Shown here piece after piece: positions 6,651 to 7,231 of a stretch of 7,231 nt of DNA. The first letter of the stretch is position 1; every line of letters starts with the position of its first letter. This DNA is from CAYONM01 sp964405325 (lineage in GTDB: Bacteria > Planctomycetota > UBA11346): the NCBI GenBank assembly GCA_964405325.1, contig CAYONM010000191.1:1-7231 (forward strand). Reading direction: 5' to 3'. Below the pieces are notes generated by a model. That model made no database searches. It had not been told where the DNA came from and saw only the letters and a list, made by a program, of their open reading frames with translations. The position numbers were made by a program, and so were the translations under genes.

Positions 6651-7040
6651 TTGCGCAGTTGGCTGGAACAACTCTGCCGCCAACTGACTCACCAAGCCGA
6701 GCAAACGGACGCTCGCTGCCAAGCCATTATCGGTTTTCTCGACCGACACCTGCACAGCGACCCCAGTCTGGGCGATCTGGGCGATCACCTGCACCTCAGC
6801 CGTGACTGGACCGGCCACCTGGTCCGCCAGCTGACCGGCCGGTCGTTCCAAGCTTTGAAACAGCAACGCCGCCTGCTGGTGGCGCAGCAGGCCCTGGCCG
6901 ACAGTGATGCGACCATCGCCACCATCGCCCAGCAGGCCGGTTACCGTGATGCCGATTATTTCTGCCGCTCCTTCAAGCGCAGCACCGGGATGACTCCCAG
7001 CCAATACCGACAACAGCATCATATCAATCAACTGGTCTGA
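6651..7040 (+). CDS. AraC-family DNA-binding domain, probably 5'-truncated gene
   Basis: From the TTG at 6651 this gives 129 residues, nearly all of them the double helix-turn-helix DNA-binding domain of AraC/XylS regulators. The first HTH lies near 38-62 (LGDLGDHLHLSRDWTGHLVRQ). The second is near 88-112, with the family signature IATIAQQAGYRDADYFCRSF (89-108) and GMTPSQYR (113-120). Full-length members usually have 250-300 residues with an N-terminal sensor domain, which is missing. The frame has no stop back to 6414, and 6531-6650 translates to plausible protein (LRELVGLIHAGPFRIRK and on), yet holds no ATG, GTG or TTG. The TTG at 6651 has no ribosome-binding site. It may be a remnant that lost its 5' part, a gene using a rare start, or a frameshifted gene. 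It follows the terminator of the upstream operon, so it is not obviously transcribed with it. Confidence 0.7.
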   Translation: MRSWLEQLCRQLTHQAEQTDARCQAIIGFLDRHLHSDPSLGDLGDHLHLSRDWTGHLVRQLTGRSFQALKQQRRLLVAQQALADSDATIATIAQQAGYRDADYFCRSFKRSTGMTPSQYRQQHHINQLV

Positions 7041-7231
7041 GCTGGACTCAGAAGCGACCGCCTCCGTCCGACTCGATCAGCAGATCCATCGAGTTCCGGT
7101 GCCGTGATCGCGCTCGGGATTCTCGGTGGCGCAAGTCGTATTCGACCGTGCAAGGCCATCGCTCCCGTCGCAAAAGATCATCTGTCCTGTCGGAGTCGAT
7201 CAGTTTTGATGGAAAACCCCACGTTGGCAAT

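Noticed and set aside
7048..7230. A 60-codon minus-strand frame at the right edge
   Set aside because: It has only a TTG start at the window edge, no clear ribosome-binding site in view, and an Arg/Asp-rich translation without recognisable features.
1..7231. CRISPR arrays, tRNA or rRNA genes, insertion sequences
   Set aside because: No regularly spaced repeats, tRNA-like cloverleaf, rRNA-like sequence or transposase motifs were seen on either strand.

Overview
The window is bacterial, of moderately high G+C (about 60% by eye). It holds two unrelated gene blocks that diverge from a 424-bp intergenic region, plus a probably broken regulator gene at the right end. The organism cannot be fixed from this sequence. 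The signal-peptide-bearing Amt, the GlnK-type PII protein with an unusual B-loop, the type I glutamine synthetase with an adenylylation tyrosine, and the paired membrane coiled-coil proteins would fit a Gram-negative bacterium. A PVC-group or deeply branching proteobacterial relative is a guess, not a call.

Left block, minus strand (3780 down to 98): a nitrogen-assimilation cluster in the order amt (3715-2327), glnK/glnB (2114-1767), glnA (1608-199). A near-consensus sigma-54 (-24/-12) element lies about 50 bp upstream of amt, and a clean rho-independent terminator (98-128) follows glnA. Two strong hairpins sit in the gaps between the three genes and may set their relative expression. The proteins form a known circuit. 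Amt admits ammonium, the PII protein senses energy, 2-oxoglutarate and glutamine status and blocks Amt, and GlnA converts ammonium and glutamate to glutamine. The PII protein keeps the uridylylation tyrosine (Tyr51) and GlnA the adenylylation tyrosine (Tyr397), so covalent control is possible on both.

Right block, plus strand (4140-6512): two overlapping genes (ATGA overlap) encode paralogous proteins of 371 and 400 residues. Each has an N-terminal transmembrane anchor, a long coiled coil, a beta-rich module ending in an NP[IV]YD motif, and a C-terminal domain that reads as a BRCT domain of the DNA-ligase (LigA) type. I know of no named system with this architecture; it is the most unusual content here. 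A strong terminator (6476-6512) closes the pair.

Right end: an AraC-family DNA-binding domain (6651-7040, plus) lies just after that terminator. Its reading frame stays open back to 6414, but the only standard start codon is a TTG with no ribosome-binding site, so the gene looks 5'-truncated. The last 191 bp hold no gene I can support.
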